Part shown: positions 48,790 through 59,080 of the stretch, in pieces
How positions within the stretch are numbered: position 1 is the first letter of the stretch
Layout of the letters: each line of letters opens with the position of its first letter
Assembly (NCBI RefSeq): GCF_038397755.1
Contig: NZ_CP151637.1
Location: 868,001-932,000 of the forward strand
DNA: 64,000 nucleotides
From: Microbacterium sp. LWH7-1.2
GTDB taxonomy: Bacteria; Actinomycetota; Actinomycetes; Actinomycetales; Microbacteriaceae
Direction of reading: 5' to 3'
Notes under the pieces: model-generated
Seen by the model: only the letters and a program-made list of their open reading frames with translations
Database searches by the model: none
Told to the model about the DNA's origin: nothing
Position numbers and translations under genes: made by a program

Positions 48790-49362
48790 GTGGCAACCTC
48801 CCGCGGTCGACTGCGCGTGCTCGGAATCGATCCGGGCCTGACGCGCTGCGGTGTCGGGGTCGTCGACGTGGCGCCCGACCGCTCGGCAGCCCTCGTGCAC
48901 GTCGGAGTGGTGCGGTCCGAGCCCGGCGCCCCGATCGAGGAACGACTCGCGGTGATCGCGCGAGGTCTTCGCGCCGTGCTCGACGCGCATGATCCCGACG
49001 TCGTCGCCGTGGAGCGGGTCTTCGCGCAGCACAACCGCGCGACGGTGATGGGCACCGCGCAGGCCAGCGGCATCGCGCTGCTCGTGGCGGGCGAGCGGGG
49101 CATCACCGCCGCCACACACACCCCGTCCGAGGTGAAGGCCGCGATCACGGGGTACGGCAACGCCGACAAGCGGCAGGTCCAGACCATGGTGGCCCGCGTC
49201 CTGAGGCTGGAGGAGCTCCCGAAGCCTGCCGATGCCGCGGATGCCCTCGCCCTGGCCCTCTGCCACGCGTGGCGCGGTGCTCCGGCGCAGTCCGCGGCGT
49301 CCGGCCCGCTCACCCCTGCGCAGCGCGCGTGGGCCGACGCAGAGCGGCTCGCCCGACGCTGA
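48790..49362 (+). CDS. ruvC: Holliday junction resolvase RuvC
   Basis: RuvC nicks Holliday junctions symmetrically. The 190-residue product begins at GTG 48790, 6 bases after TAGCGT (48778-48783). Catalytic acids are visible in VLGIDPGLTRCGVGVVD (first Asp), PDVVAVERVFAQHN (Glu) and PADAADALALALCHAW (two Asp). The C-terminus is longer than in E. coli and poorly conserved. It is the first of ruvC-ruvA-ruvB, although ruvA has its own -10 element. Confidence 0.93.
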   Translation: MATSRGRLRVLGIDPGLTRCGVGVVDVAPDRSAALVHVGVVRSEPGAPIEERLAVIARGLRAVLDAHDPDVVAVERVFAQHNRATVMGTAQASGIALLVAGERGITAATHTPSEVKAAITGYGNADKRQVQTMVARVLRLEELPKPADAADALALALCHAWRGAPAQSAASGPLTPAQRAWADAERLARR

Positions 49363-49424
49363 TCCCATGCGGCGCCGTGCGTGTCGCTCGAACAAACGTC
49401 CGAACCGCCCCGTAGGCTCGACGC

Positions 49425-50051
49425 ATGATCTCCTCAGTCCGCGGCACGGCTGTGCACGTCGATACGGATGCGATCGTCGTCGAGGTCGGGGGAGTCGGCC
49501 TCCACGTCGCCGTGACGCCGCAGGTCGCGCGCACCACTCACCTGGGCGACACGGTGACCCTCCACACGTCGCTCATCGTCCGCGAAGACGCGTTCTCGCT
49601 GTTCGGCTTCGAGTCGCGCGAGGAGCTCGCCGTCTTCGGCCAGCTGCTCGGCGTCACCGGCGTCGGCCCCAAGTCCGCGCTCGGCGTACTCGCGACGCTG
49701 ACCGTCCCGCAGATCGCCGATGCGGTGTCCGGCGACGACGACGCCCCCTTCCGCCGGGTCTCCGGCATCGGCCCCAAGACGGCGAAGCTCATCGTGGTGC
49801 AGCTCGCGGGCAAGATCGCGGTGACGCGCCCCACCGGTCCGGCGGGAACGGATGCCGCCACCTCCGCTGCGATTCCGGCACAGGTCGTGCAGGCCCTCGT
49901 CGGCCTCGGCTGGTCCGAGCGCGTGGCGGTCGAAGCCGTCGAGAACGTCGCCGCCGACGCCGCCGAATCCGACCGATCGTCGGTGCCGGCGCTCCTGCGC
50001 CTCACGCTCGCCACCCTCGGCCCCGCCCGGAAGGAGACCGTGAGTGGGTGA
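49425..50051 (+). CDS. ruvA: Holliday junction helicase subunit RuvA
   Basis: RuvA binds Holliday junctions and loads RuvB. ATG 49425 follows TAGGCT (49413-49418) by 6 bases. The 208-residue protein starts [20 protein letters not shown] (OB fold). It has two helix-hairpin-helix motifs, [17 protein letters not shown] and [19 protein letters not shown], and a C-terminal RuvB-binding domain ([20 protein letters not shown]). It overlaps ruvB by 8 bases. Confidence 0.93.
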   Translation: MISSVRGTAVHVDTDAIVVEVGGVGLHVAVTPQVARTTHLGDTVTLHTSLIVREDAFSLFGFESREELAVFGQLLGVTGVGPKSALGVLATLTVPQIADAVSGDDDAPFRRVSGIGPKTAKLIVVQLAGKIAVTRPTGPAGTDAATSAAIPAQVVQALVGLGWSERVAVEAVENVAADAAESDRSSVPALLRLTLATLGPARKETVSG

Positions 50052-51069
50052 CGTGCGCGAAGCGGAAGAGCCCGTCGACGAGACCGAGCTCGCGATCGAG
50101 GGCGCGCTGCGCCCCACGTCGCTCGCCGAGTTCGTCGGGCAGCAGAAGGTGCGCGGTCAGATGCAGCTGCTGCTCGACGCGGCGCGCATCCAGCAGCGCC
50201 CCGCCGACCACATCCTTCTCTCGGGGCCCCCGGGCCTCGGCAAGACGACGCTCGCGATGATCGTCGCCTACGAGAGCGGACGCCCGCTTCGGCTGTCCAG
50301 CGGCCCTGCGATCCAGCACGCGGGCGACCTCGCCGCGCTGCTGTCGAGCCTCACGCCTGGCGAAGTGCTCTTCATCGACGAGGTGCACCGTATGGCGCGC
50401 TCCGCGGAGGAGATGCTCTATCTCGCGATGGAGGACTTCCGCATCGACATCATGGTCGGCAAGGGCGCCGGCGCGACGAGCATCCCGCTCGACCTGTCGC
50501 CATTCACCCTCGTCGGCGCGACGACGCGGTCGGGCCTTCTGCCCAACCCGCTGCGCGACCGCTTCGGCTTCACCGCCCACCTCGAGTATTACGAGCCCGA
50601 AGAGCTCGAGCGGGTCATCGAGCGGTCCGCAGTGATGCTCGGCGTCTCGCTGCCCCCCGCGGCGCGCGCCGAGATCGCGCGCCGCTCGCGGGGCACGCCC
50701 CGCATCGCGAACCGCCTGCTGCGGCGCGTGCGGGACTACCTCGTCGTCCACGGCCGCACCGGCGCGGACATCGCGGCGGTCGACGCCGCACTCGACCTCT
50801 ACGACGTCGACCGGATCGGGCTCGACCGGCTCGACCGGGCCGTGCTCGACATGCTGGTGAGGCGGTTCCGCGGAGGACCGGTGGGTCTCAGCACGCTCGC
50901 CGTGGCGGTCGGCGAGGAGCCCGACACGATCGAGTCGGTGGTCGAGCCGTACCTCGTCCGCATCGGCTTCATGGGGCGCACGCCGCGCGGGCGCATCGCG
51001 ATGCCCGAGGCCTACGCCCACCTGGGGGTGCCTGTGGCCGACTCGGTGCTGGGATTCGATGTCCTATAA
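50044..51069 (+). CDS. ruvB: Holliday junction branch-migration ATPase RuvB
   Basis: RuvB is the hexameric AAA+ motor of branch migration. GTG 50044 lies inside the end of ruvA, behind AAGGAG. The 341-residue protein has [19 protein letters not shown], Walker [16 protein letters not shown], Walker [10 protein letters not shown], sensor 1 [19 protein letters not shown] and the winged-helix C-terminus ([19 protein letters not shown]). The yajC promoter overlaps its stop codon. Confidence 0.95.
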   Translation: MGDVREAEEPVDETELAIEGALRPTSLAEFVGQQKVRGQMQLLLDAARIQQRPADHILLSGPPGLGKTTLAMIVAYESGRPLRLSSGPAIQHAGDLAALLSSLTPGEVLFIDEVHRMARSAEEMLYLAMEDFRIDIMVGKGAGATSIPLDLSPFTLVGATTRSGLLPNPLRDRFGFTAHLEYYEPEELERVIERSAVMLGVSLPPAARAEIARRSRGTPRIANRLLRRVRDYLVVHGRTGADIAAVDAALDLYDVDRIGLDRLDRAVLDMLVRRFRGGPVGLSTLAVAVGEEPDTIESVVEPYLVRIGFMGRTPRGRIAMPEAYAHLGVPVADSVLGFDVL

Positions 51070-51070
51070 T
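51065..51070 (+). promoter_or_regulatory. consensus -10 (TATAAT) for yajC-secDF
   Basis: TATAAT overlaps the ruvB TAA stop, the only perfect consensus -10 I noticed. The predicted start leaves a leader of about 75 bases before yajC. Confidence 0.55.
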
Positions 51071-51153
51071 CGCTGGAGGTTTACACCCACCCCCTCCTGC
51101 AAGGCAGCGCCGCCCTTCGGCGCGTGCCTCACCCGAAAGGTGCTTCCCGCTCC

Positions 51154-51615
51154 ATGGACTTCGCTACCTTCCTGAGCAACTACGGCCTCATCATCCTGCT
51201 GGTCGTGCTCCTCGTCTTCATGTTCTGGAGCTCCCGCCGCCGTATGCAGAAGCAGAAGGCGGAGCAGGAGCAGAAGGCGCGTCAGACGGTGCCCGGCTCG
51301 GAGGTTCTCCTTCAGGGCGGTCTCTACGGCACGATCGTCTCCTACGACGCTGACAACCTCGACCAGCCCGCCATCGTGGAGCTCGCGCCCGGCGTCGAGA
51401 TCAAGGTCCACAGCCAGGCCATCCTGCGCGTCGTCAACCCGGGCGAGCACGCGGTCACCGAGGACGAGTACCTCGCCGCCGAAGAGAGCCACGCCGAATA
51501 CGCCGAGGGCGTCGCGAACGGCGACATCACCTCGATCAGCGACGACCAGGGCACCGCTGCGGGCAAGGACAAGACCGACCCTGACACCGAGGCCGGCACC
51601 AAGTCGCAGGGCTGA
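51154..51615 (+). CDS. yajC: preprotein translocase subunit YajC
   Basis: YajC associates with SecDF. ATG 51154 (MDFATFLSNYGLIILLVVLL) is preferred over the in-frame GTG at 51124 because the membrane helix (~9-27) then begins near the N-terminus; the ribosome-binding site is weak. It gives 153 residues. The typical FWSSRRRMQKQKAEQEQ and VLLQGGLYGTIVSYD segments follow the helix. The C-terminus is acidic and longer than in E. coli. secD begins 42 bases downstream. Confidence 0.88.
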   Translation: MDFATFLSNYGLIILLVVLLVFMFWSSRRRMQKQKAEQEQKARQTVPGSEVLLQGGLYGTIVSYDADNLDQPAIVELAPGVEIKVHSQAILRVVNPGEHAVTEDEYLAAEESHAEYAEGVANGDITSISDDQGTAAGKDKTDPDTEAGTKSQG

Positions 51616-51657
51616 CGCCCTCCGTTCGCCCGTTCGGGCTCTCAAGAAAGCAAAGAC

Positions 51658-53382
51658 GTGGCGACATCCACTCCCGTCCGGCATGCATGGCGCGCGCTGA
51701 CCGGACTCCTCGCGATCACGGCGCTCCTGTTCGGCATCAACGCGCTCGGCGTGTACGTGTTCGGCCAGAGCTCGTGGACCCCCGCGCTCGCGCTTGACCT
51801 CCAGGGCGGCACGCAGATCGTCCTCGAGGCGCAGACCGAGGACGGCGCAGACCCGTCGGCCGAGCAGATGCAGCAGGCCGTGACGATCATCCGCCAGCGT
51901 GTGGACGCCTCCGGCGTCGGCGAGGCCGACGTCACCACGCAGGGTGGCAACCAGATCGTCGTGCAGATCCCCGGCCAGGCCGACGAAGAGACGCGCAACC
52001 GCATCGAGGCCTCGGCGCAGCTGCAGCTGCGCGCGGTGCTGTACGCCGGAGCGCCCGCCAACACCTTCGTCGGGGACGACGGCAAGGAGACGCCGTACCC
52101 GACTCCGGACCCGACGCTCCAGGCGACCCCGACCACTTCGCCGACGAACGGCAGCGATCCCGCGTGGATCACGCCGGCGCTCCAGGCCGAGTTCCAGGCG
52201 TACGACTGCGCCGACCCCGCGAACGATCCGGCGAACGCGCCGGCGGACCAGCCGCTCATCACGTGCGACGCCGACGGGACCGTCAAGTACATCCTGGGTC
52301 CGGTCGAGCTCGACGGCTCGTCGATCGACGACGCGACCTTCGGGGTCCAGCAGAACAACGGTCTGTGGGCGGTCAACCTCTCGTTCGACGCCGAGGGCAC
52401 CCAGACGTTCGGCGAGATCAGTCAGCGCCTCTACGGCGCGCAGGCTCCGCTGAACCAGTTCGCGTTCGTGCTCGACGGCTACGTGCTGTCGGCTCCCTCG
52501 ATGAACGGCGTAATCCTCGACGGCAAGCCGAGCATCACCGGCAGCTTCACGCAGGAGACCGCGAAGGTGCTCGCCGACCAGCTGAAGTACGGCGCGCTGC
52601 CGCTCAGCTTCACGGTCGAGAGCTCGAACTCGATCTCGGCGACGCTCGGGTCCCAGCAGCTGCAGATCGGCCTCATCGCCGGCCTCATCGGTCTGATCCT
52701 CGTCGCGATCTACTCGCTCATCGTCTACCGCGCGCTCGGATTCATCATCATCGCGTCGCTCGCGGTGATGGCCGTGCTGACGTACGTCACGCTCTGCATC
52801 CTCGCCTGGCGCATGGGCTTCCGCCTGTCGCTCGCCGGTGTCGCGGGTCTGATCGTGACGATCGGCTTCACAGCCGACTCGTTCATCGTCTACTTCGAGC
52901 GCATCCGAGACGAGCTGCGCGACGGCAAGTCGATCACCGCCGCCGTCGAGGACGGCTGGGGACGCGCGAAGCGCACGATCTACATCTCGAAGTCGATCAA
53001 CATCCTTGCCGCCGTGGTGCTGTACATCCTCGCGGACTCGACGGTGAAGGGCTTCGCGTTCACGCTCGGTCTCACGACCGCGATCGACGTCCTGATCTTC
53101 ATCCTGTTCACGCACCCGGTGCTTCAGCTCCTGGCACGTACGCGGTTCTTCGGATCGGGGCATTCGCTTTCCGGGCTCGACCCCACCGCGCTCGGCGCCG
53201 TCTACCGCGGCCGTGCGCAGTTCCGCGAGCCGGTGCTCGCCACGGGCGCGGCGGGCCGCCGCAACGTCAAGTCCCGCGGTGAAGCCGCGCGTCGCCAGAC
53301 CATCGCCGAGCGGAAGCAGGCCGAGCTGGCCGCCGCCGAGAGCGCGAAACCCGGCACGACCGTCAAGGAGGGAGACGACTGA
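51658..53382 (+). CDS. secD: protein translocase subunit SecD
   Basis: SecD uses the proton gradient to aid late stages of Sec export. The 574-residue protein starts at GTG 51658. TM1 (LTGLLAITALLFGINALGVY, ~14-33) is followed by LALDLQGGTQIVLEAQ, the SecD signature. A periplasmic P1 region carries an actinobacterial Pro/Thr-rich insert (YPTPDPTLQATPTTSPT, ~143-159). Five C-terminal helices include GVAGLIVTIGFTADSFIVYFERI and the conserved FFGSGHSLSG end. It overlaps secF by one base. Confidence 0.94.
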   Translation: MATSTPVRHAWRALTGLLAITALLFGINALGVYVFGQSSWTPALALDLQGGTQIVLEAQTEDGADPSAEQMQQAVTIIRQRVDASGVGEADVTTQGGNQIVVQIPGQADEETRNRIEASAQLQLRAVLYAGAPANTFVGDDGKETPYPTPDPTLQATPTTSPTNGSDPAWITPALQAEFQAYDCADPANDPANAPADQPLITCDADGTVKYILGPVELDGSSIDDATFGVQQNNGLWAVNLSFDAEGTQTFGEISQRLYGAQAPLNQFAFVLDGYVLSAPSMNGVILDGKPSITGSFTQETAKVLADQLKYGALPLSFTVESSNSISATLGSQQLQIGLIAGLIGLILVAIYSLIVYRALGFIIIASLAVMAVLTYVTLCILAWRMGFRLSLAGVAGLIVTIGFTADSFIVYFERIRDELRDGKSITAAVEDGWGRAKRTIYISKSINILAAVVLYILADSTVKGFAFTLGLTTAIDVLIFILFTHPVLQLLARTRFFGSGHSLSGLDPTALGAVYRGRAQFREPVLATGAAGRRNVKSRGEAARRQTIAERKQAELAAAESAKPGTTVKEGDD

Positions 53383-54374
53383 TGCGCTCCATGAGCCAGT
53401 TCGGCAACGACCTCTACACGGGCAAGACGTCGTTCCCCTTCGTCGGCCGGCGCCGCCTGTGGTTCCTCATCGCGGCGATCCTCGTCGTGGGCTCGGCCCT
53501 GGTGCCGCTGCTGCGCCCCATCCAGTTCTCGATCGAGTTCACGGGCGGCTCGCAGTTCACGGTGAGCGGCGTGGCGTCGCCGATCGATCAGTCGCTCGCC
53601 ACCGACGCCGTCCACGCGGTCGTCCCGGATGCCACGACGAAAGTCGTCACCATCGGCGACGACGCGGTGCGCGTCCAGACCGACCAGGTCACGGACGCCG
53701 AGAGCCGGGAGATCTCGGCCGCCCTCGCCGAGGCGTACAACGTGCCCGAGAGCGAAGTCAGCTACGCGTTCATCGGCCCCAGCTGGGGAGCGGACGTCAC
53801 ACGCCAGTCGCTGTGGGGTCTCGCGATCTTCCTCGCGCTGACCGCGATCATCCTCGCCCTGTACTTCCGGACATGGAAGATGTCGCTCTCGGCGATCATC
53901 GGCCTCGTGGATGTGCTCATCATCACGATCGGCGTCTACGCGCTGTTCGGATTCGAGATCTCGCCCGCGGCCGTCATCGGCTTCCTGACGATCCTGTCGT
54001 ACGCCCTGTACGACACCACGGTCGTCTTCGACAAGATCAGGGAGAACACCAGCGAGGACGGCGAGGTGTCCGGGCGCACGTTCGGCGAATCGGTGAACCT
54101 CGCGGTGAACCAGACGCTCGTGCGCTCGATCAACACGACCGTCGTCGCGATCCTGCCGACCGGCGCGATCCTGTTCATCGGCATCATCTGGGCCGGTGCG
54201 CAGACGCTCACCGACCTGTCGCTGTCGATCTTCGTGGGAACGATCGTCGCCGCGTACTCGACGATCTTCGTCGCGGCGCCGCTGTATTCGCTCCTGCGCG
54301 AGAACGAGCCGGCCATCAAGACGCGCGATGCGCGCGTCGTAGGGGCACGCGAGCTGGCGGGCACCCCGGCCTGA
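53382..54374 (+). CDS. secF: protein translocase subunit SecF
   Basis: The 330-residue partner of SecD starts at ATG 53382, with GGAGGGAGACG upstream. DLYTGKTSFPFVGRRRLWFL leads into TM1. QFSIEFTGGSQFTV is the SecF signature. Five further helices include AVIGFLTILSYALYDTTVVFDKIRE (split here by function: helix plus cytosolic loop) and NQTLVRSINTTVVAILPTGA. It completes the yajC-secD-secF operon. Confidence 0.94.
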   Translation: MRSMSQFGNDLYTGKTSFPFVGRRRLWFLIAAILVVGSALVPLLRPIQFSIEFTGGSQFTVSGVASPIDQSLATDAVHAVVPDATTKVVTIGDDAVRVQTDQVTDAESREISAALAEAYNVPESEVSYAFIGPSWGADVTRQSLWGLAIFLALTAIILALYFRTWKMSLSAIIGLVDVLIITIGVYALFGFEISPAAVIGFLTILSYALYDTTVVFDKIRENTSEDGEVSGRTFGESVNLAVNQTLVRSINTTVVAILPTGAILFIGIIWAGAQTLTDLSLSIFVGTIVAAYSTIFVAAPLYSLLRENEPAIKTRDARVVGARELAGTPA

Positions 54375-54392
54375 GGGTCCGGCGCGCGGGCG

Positions 54393-54398
54393 TAGGAT
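54393..54398 (+). promoter_or_regulatory. relA -10 element (TAGGAT)
   Basis: TAGGAT lies 30 bases before GTG 54429, with a strong GGAGGGGAGGG ribosome-binding site between, so relA has a short leader and a promoter separate from secDF. Confidence 0.5.
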
Positions 54399-54428
54399 TG
54401 TGAGGTCCGGCGGAGGGGAGGGTATCGA

Positions 54429-56678
54429 GTGACCGAGACCGTCCCTCCCGCCCAATCCTCCTCGCTGCGGCGCCTGGTCCCTCGGATCTTCTCGAGGTCG
54501 GCCCGCCGCGACGACGTCGAGCAGCTCCTGCGCACGGTGCGCACGCACCACCCCAAGGGCGATCTGTCGATCGTGGAGCGCGCCTACTCGGTGGCCGAGA
54601 CCGCGCACACCGGGCAGCTGCGTCAGAGCGGCGAGCCGTACATCACGCACCCGCTCGCGGTGGCCCAGATCCTCGCGGACCTGGGTCTCGGGCCGCGCGC
54701 GATCGCGGCGGCGCTGCTTCACGATACCGTCGAGGACACCGAGTACTCGCTCGAGATGCTCACCAGCGAGTTCGGCGACGAGGTCGCCATGCTCGTGGAC
54801 GGCGTGACCAAGCTCGACAAGGTCAAGTACGGCGAGAGCGCGCAGGCCGAGACGGTCCGCAAGATGATCGTCGCGATGTCCCGTGACATCCGCGTACTTC
54901 TCATCAAGCTCGCCGACCGTCTGCACAACGCCCGCACCTGGGGGTTCGTGCCGCCCGAGAAGTCGCGCAAGAAGGCGACCGAGACGCTCGAGATCTATGC
55001 GCCGCTCGCACACCGTCTCGGCATCCAGGCGATCAAGTCCGAGCTGGAGGACCTGTCGTTCGCCGTGCTGCACCCGAAGCTGTACGCGGAGATCGACAGC
55101 CTCGTGAAGCAGCGCACACCTCAGCGCGAGCAGTACGTGCAGAACGTCATCGACGCGGTCGACAGCGACCTGCGTGAGCTCCGCATCCGCGGCCGGGTGA
55201 TGGGGCGTCCCAAGCAGCTGTACTCCGTGTACCAGAAGATGGTGGTCCGCGGCCGCGAGTTCGACGACATCTACGACCTGATCGGCATCCGCGTGCTCGT
55301 CGGCAGCGTGCGCGACTGCTACGCCGTCCTCGGCGCGATCCACGCACGGTGGACGCCGCTGCCCGGACGCTTCAAGGACTACATCGCGACTCCGAAGTTC
55401 AACCTCTACCAGTCGCTGCACACGACGGTGATCGGCCCGGGCGGCCGCACCGTCGAGATCCAGATCCGAACGCACGAGATGCACCAGCAGGCGGAGTACG
55501 GCGTCGCGGCCCACTGGAAGTACAAGGAGCAGATGAACGGCGGCAAGACGGACTCCAAGTCCGTCGACACCGACATGGCATGGCTGGCCCACATCTCCGA
55601 CTGGCAGGCCGAGACCGCCGATCCCGGCGAGTTCCTCGATTCGCTCCGCTTCGAGATCGGCGCCAAAGAGGTCTACGTCTTCACGCCGAAGGGCCGCGTC
55701 ATCGGGCTGCCCGCGGGGGCGACGCCCGTCGACTTCGCATACGCGGTGCACACCGAGGTCGGCCACCGGACGATGGGGGCGAAGGTCAACGGGCGGCTCG
55801 TGCCGCTCGAGTCCGAACTCAAGAGCGGCGACGTCGTCGAGGTGTTCACCTCGAAGAATCCCGACGCCGGCCCGAGCCAGGACTGGCTCGGCTTCGTGCG
55901 CAGCACCCGCGCCCGCAACAAGATCCGCGGCTGGTTCACCAAGGAGCGCCGCGAAGAGGCGATCGAGCAGGGCAAGGAGTCGATCGCCCGCGCGATGCGC
56001 CGGCAGAACCTGCCGCTGCAGCGCCTGATGAGCCAGGACTCGTTCACCGAGGTCGCCCACCAGCTCCGCTACGAGGATGTCTCCGCGCTGTACGCCGCGG
56101 TCGGCGAGGGGCATGTCTCGACCCAGTCGGTCATCGAGAAGGTCACCGCGCTCGTCGCCGCCAACGACACCACGACCGGCCCGATCGACCTGCCGGTGGT
56201 CGGCCGGGCCCGCGCCCCGCGCAACGGCGACTCCGGCATCCTCGTGCGCGGCGCCCCCGACATCCTCGTCAAGCTCGCGAAATGCTGCACGCCGGTGCCC
56301 GGCGACCAGATCGTCGGGTTCGTCACGCGCGGCAGCGGCGTCTCGGTGCACCGCGCCGACTGCACGAACGTCAAGTCACTGATGGAGGACCCCGAGCGGC
56401 TCATCGAGGTCGAGTGGGCGCCCACGACGAAGAGCGTCTTCCTCGTGCAGATCCAGGTCGAGGCCCTCGACCGCTCCGGGCTGCTGAGCGATGTGACGCG
56501 TGTGCTCAGCGAGCACCACGTCAACATCCTCTCGGCGACGGTCTCGACCTCGAACGACCGCCTGGCGCTCAGCCGGTTCGTCTTCGAGATGGGGGACATC
56601 GTCCACCTCGACCGCGTCCTCAACGCCGTGCGGCGCATCGACGCGGTCTACGACGTCTACCGCGTCACGTCGTCCTGA
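54429..56678 (+). CDS. relA: bifunctional (p)ppGpp synthetase/hydrolase (Rel)
   Basis: Rel makes and degrades the alarmone (p)ppGpp in the stringent response. It has 749 residues from GTG 54429. The HD hydrolase domain has [17 protein letters not shown]. The synthetase domain has [27 protein letters not shown] and [24 protein letters not shown] is the RxKD type of bifunctional enzymes. TGS ([21 protein letters not shown]), zinc-finger/ribosome-binding ([20 protein letters not shown]) and C-terminal ACT domains follow. Its last 22 bases overlap the convergent gene. Confidence 0.95.
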   Translation: MTETVPPAQSSSLRRLVPRIFSRSARRDDVEQLLRTVRTHHPKGDLSIVERAYSVAETAHTGQLRQSGEPYITHPLAVAQILADLGLGPRAIAAALLHDTVEDTEYSLEMLTSEFGDEVAMLVDGVTKLDKVKYGESAQAETVRKMIVAMSRDIRVLLIKLADRLHNARTWGFVPPEKSRKKATETLEIYAPLAHRLGIQAIKSELEDLSFAVLHPKLYAEIDSLVKQRTPQREQYVQNVIDAVDSDLRELRIRGRVMGRPKQLYSVYQKMVVRGREFDDIYDLIGIRVLVGSVRDCYAVLGAIHARWTPLPGRFKDYIATPKFNLYQSLHTTVIGPGGRTVEIQIRTHEMHQQAEYGVAAHWKYKEQMNGGKTDSKSVDTDMAWLAHISDWQAETADPGEFLDSLRFEIGAKEVYVFTPKGRVIGLPAGATPVDFAYAVHTEVGHRTMGAKVNGRLVPLESELKSGDVVEVFTSKNPDAGPSQDWLGFVRSTRARNKIRGWFTKERREEAIEQGKESIARAMRRQNLPLQRLMSQDSFTEVAHQLRYEDVSALYAAVGEGHVSTQSVIEKVTALVAANDTTTGPIDLPVVGRARAPRNGDSGILVRGAPDILVKLAKCCTPVPGDQIVGFVTRGSGVSVHRADCTNVKSLMEDPERLIEVEWAPTTKSVFLVQIQVEALDRSGLLSDVTRVLSEHHVNILSATVSTSNDRLALSRFVFEMGDIVHLDRVLNAVRRIDAVYDVYRVTSS

Positions 56679-57214
56679 CGCCCGGCGACGATCGCCCGCA
56701 GGCATGCGAGCGCTGAGCGCTTGTGGGGGAGCGCACCGGCCTCCAGCCGCGCGATCGCGCGGTCGGCAGCATCCGTGTCGACGTCCGCGAGGTGGCGCGC
56801 CGCCGCCGTGTGCTCGTCGTCGCCTGCACGCGCGAGGTCGGCCAGCGTGCGTTCGGGAGTGGTGACGAGCACGCCGCCGACCAGCTGGAGGTCCTCACCC
56901 GGGACCTGCAGATCGCGGTACACGATCCGGCGGTCCGGCCGGACGTGAAGTCGCCGCGGCACCGCGCGCTGCACGGTGTGGCGGGAGGGCGGCAGCGGCA
57001 GGCCACCGTGCACCCACGCCGCCGACAGGTGGGTCGCCGCGAGCGTGTCGCCCAGCGTCTCGCTGAGCGAGCCCGCACGGAGCGCCGCGGTCTCGATGGC
57101 GTCCGCGGGGATGTACGCGTCGCCCAGGGCGACGAGGTCGCCGTCGAGGCAGGCGGCGGTGAGCTCGGCGCGCGAGAGCCGCGCGTCGGCGAAGTAGAGG
57201 AAGGGCGATCCCAC
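56657..57214 (-). CDS. AbiEi-antitoxin-like / transcriptional-regulator-like protein
   Basis: The protein resembles actinobacterial proteins with an N-terminal winged helix of the AbiEi antitoxin type. GTG 57214 ([20 protein letters not shown]) gives 185 residues; the frame is open further upstream but without family-like sequence. [24 protein letters not shown] (~12-35) is the winged-helix-like part. [19 protein letters not shown] and [17 protein letters not shown] are typical of the following domain. No toxin gene is adjacent, so a toxin-antitoxin role is not supported here. Confidence 0.6.
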   Translation of the reverse strand: MGSPFLYFADARLSRAELTAACLDGDLVALGDAYIPADAIETAALRAGSLSETLGDTLAATHLSAAWVHGGLPLPPSRHTVQRAVPRRLHVRPDRRIVYRDLQVPGEDLQLVGGVLVTTPERTLADLARAGDDEHTAAARHLADVDTDAADRAIARLEAGALPHKRSALACLRAIVAGRQDDVTR

Positions 57215-57270
57215 GGAGGCAGTCTGCCGCACACCGGACGATGCACGGATGCCGCATCCGCGGATTGTGG

Positions 57271-57306
57271 AGAACCCGGCCGCCGCGAATGCGACGACCG
57301 GGTTCT
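57271..57306 (-). terminator. DUF349 gene terminator
   Basis: AGAACCCGG (57271-57279) and CCGGGTTCT (57298-57306) form a 9-bp stem, downstream of the minus-strand DUF349 stop. Confidence 0.65.
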
Positions 57307-57327
57307 GCACCGTTCAGACGGGGCGGA

Positions 57328-58995
57328 TCAGCCGCCGAGCGCCTTGAGCCACGTACGACGGGCCTCGAGTGCGTCGGTCGCGTTCGCGATCGCCTTCTTG
57401 TCGCCCGACTTCTTCGCGGCCTCGAGCTCGTCCTCGAGCTTCTGGATCGCGTCGTACAGCTGGCGCGTCATGTCGTTCGCGCGCGCCTTCTGCTCGGGAT
57501 CGTTGCGCTTCCAGTCGGCGTCCTCGCGTGAGCGCAGTGCGTTCTCGATCCGACGGAGCTCGTCGTCGAGCGAACGCTCCGTGTCGCGGGGGAAGATGCG
57601 GCCGATCTCGTCCCAGCGGCGCTGGATGCCGGTGAGGATCGAGCGGGCCTTCGTGATGTCGCGCTCGTCGCTGACGGCCTTGGCCTCCTCGATCAGCGCG
57701 CGCTTGAGGTCGATCTTCTCCCGCGAAGCTTCGGCGTCCGCCGTCTCGCGCTCGATCCGCGCACCGTAGAGGGCGTCTCCGGCGGCCTTGAAGCGTGCCC
57801 AGAGCGCGTCGTCGACCTTCTTGCCGGCGCGTCCCGCGGTCTTCCACTGATCGAGCAGCTCGCGGTACGCGGGGATGCCGTCCTCGCCCTTGGGCGCGAG
57901 GGCCTCGGCCTTCTCGACGAGGCGCGTCTTGCGGTCGCGGACGCCCTTGTGAGCTTCATCGAGCTCGGCGTAGAACGCGCGGCGGTGCTTGTCGACGGTG
58001 GCGCGAGCGTCGCGGAATCGCTTCCAGAGCTGCTGAGCCGTCGACTTCGGAAGGCGCGGACCGTTCTGCTGCTGCGATTGCCACTGGTCGAACAGCGCGT
58101 TGAGCTCGGCGGTTGCCTGCTTCCACTGCACGGTGCGCGGGTCGCGGGCGGCCAGCGCCTCGGCCTTCTCGACCAGCTCGGTGCGGGCCTTGACCGCTTC
58201 GTCGACCGCTTCGCGCGCCGCGACCGCCTCTGTCGCAGACTCGGCGGCGAGCGTCTCGGTGAGAGCGGCGACGCGGGCCACGAGGCTCGCGATGTCGCCG
58301 ACGGCGGCGGCCCCGTCGAGCTTGCCGTTGATGGTGCGCGCGGTCGAGCGCAGGTCCGAGGCGGACGCGCCGCCCCGACGGTGGCGCACCTCGAGGAGCG
58401 TCACCTCGCTCGCGAGGTCGTTGTACTTTCGCTCGAAGTAGGCGAGCGCCTCTTCGGGCGAGCCGTCGGGGTACTGACCCACGACGCGCCAGCCGTCGGC
58501 CTCGCGGACCGAGACGGTGCCGTCCTCGTCGACACGACCCCACGGCTCGTCGTCCGACGGCGCGGTCTCGACGACGACGTCCACGGCCTCCACCGCGACG
58601 ACATCGCCGTCTTCGACGACGTCGGCGACTCCGATCACCTCGACGGCGACGACCTCGGAGTCCTCGACGACCTCCACCACGTCGATCTCGACGACCTCGA
58701 CCTCGACGCCCGCGGGTTCGGACCCTGCAGATTCGGACCCTGCAGATCCGGCTTCGTCCGGCGTCTGCTCGGATTCGCCGGTCTCGGCGGCCAGGCCATC
58801 CTCCGCGGGCCGGTCTGCCTCCGCGGTGTCTTCGGCGGCGGCGTCGACATCTGCTTCCGTCGCGGCTCCGGTCGTGGGGGCGGCGTCTTCAGCGACGGGC
58901 TGGGTCTCGTCGTCGGCCCCGCTGGTCTCGGGGGCGTCGGTCTCGGGCTGGAAGTCTGCTGCGGCAGTCACGGGTTGCACCTCATCGCGGCTCAC
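57328..58995 (-). CDS. DUF349-repeat protein
   Basis: The 555-residue protein starts at GTG 58995. An acidic, Val/Glu-rich low-complexity N-terminus (~1-150, VEVVEIDVVEVVEDSEVVAV) precedes a coiled, helical region with repeated DUF349 units marked by W-K or W-R motifs: WKQATAELNALFDQW, LWKRFRDARATVDKHR, LLDQWKTAGRAGKKVDDALW and RRWDEIGRIF. The family is of unknown function and is often adjacent to rarA in actinobacteria. The tail EDELEAAKKSGDKKAIAN is charged. It ends at a hairpin. Confidence 0.82.
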   Translation of the reverse strand: MSRDEVQPVTAAADFQPETDAPETSGADDETQPVAEDAAPTTGAATEADVDAAAEDTAEADRPAEDGLAAETGESEQTPDEAGSAGSESAGSEPAGVEVEVVEIDVVEVVEDSEVVAVEVIGVADVVEDGDVVAVEAVDVVVETAPSDDEPWGRVDEDGTVSVREADGWRVVGQYPDGSPEEALAYFERKYNDLASEVTLLEVRHRRGGASASDLRSTARTINGKLDGAAAVGDIASLVARVAALTETLAAESATEAVAAREAVDEAVKARTELVEKAEALAARDPRTVQWKQATAELNALFDQWQSQQQNGPRLPKSTAQQLWKRFRDARATVDKHRRAFYAELDEAHKGVRDRKTRLVEKAEALAPKGEDGIPAYRELLDQWKTAGRAGKKVDDALWARFKAAGDALYGARIERETADAEASREKIDLKRALIEEAKAVSDERDITKARSILTGIQRRWDEIGRIFPRDTERSLDDELRRIENALRSREDADWKRNDPEQKARANDMTRQLYDAIQKLEDELEAAKKSGDKKAIANATDALEARRTWLKALGG

Positions 58996-59080
58996 GCCGT
59001 CTGTAGGGAGTGGGACGGGTCACAGCCTAGTACGGCGGATGGCTCGCCCGAGGTGCCGTCATGGCGCGAGACGCCCGATG

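Noticed and set aside
53202-56351. A 1049-codon open frame on the minus strand across secF and relA
   Set aside because: It is a high-GC third-position shadow of well-supported plus-strand genes; the protein is Arg/Asp/Val-rich with no family motif. The same holds for 10915-13854, 15974-18247, 40609-42768 and 1488-2975.
56657-57214. Toxin-antitoxin system with the AbiEi-like protein
   Set aside because: No AbiEii-type toxin or other partner lies nearby; the flanks are relA and the DUF349 gene.
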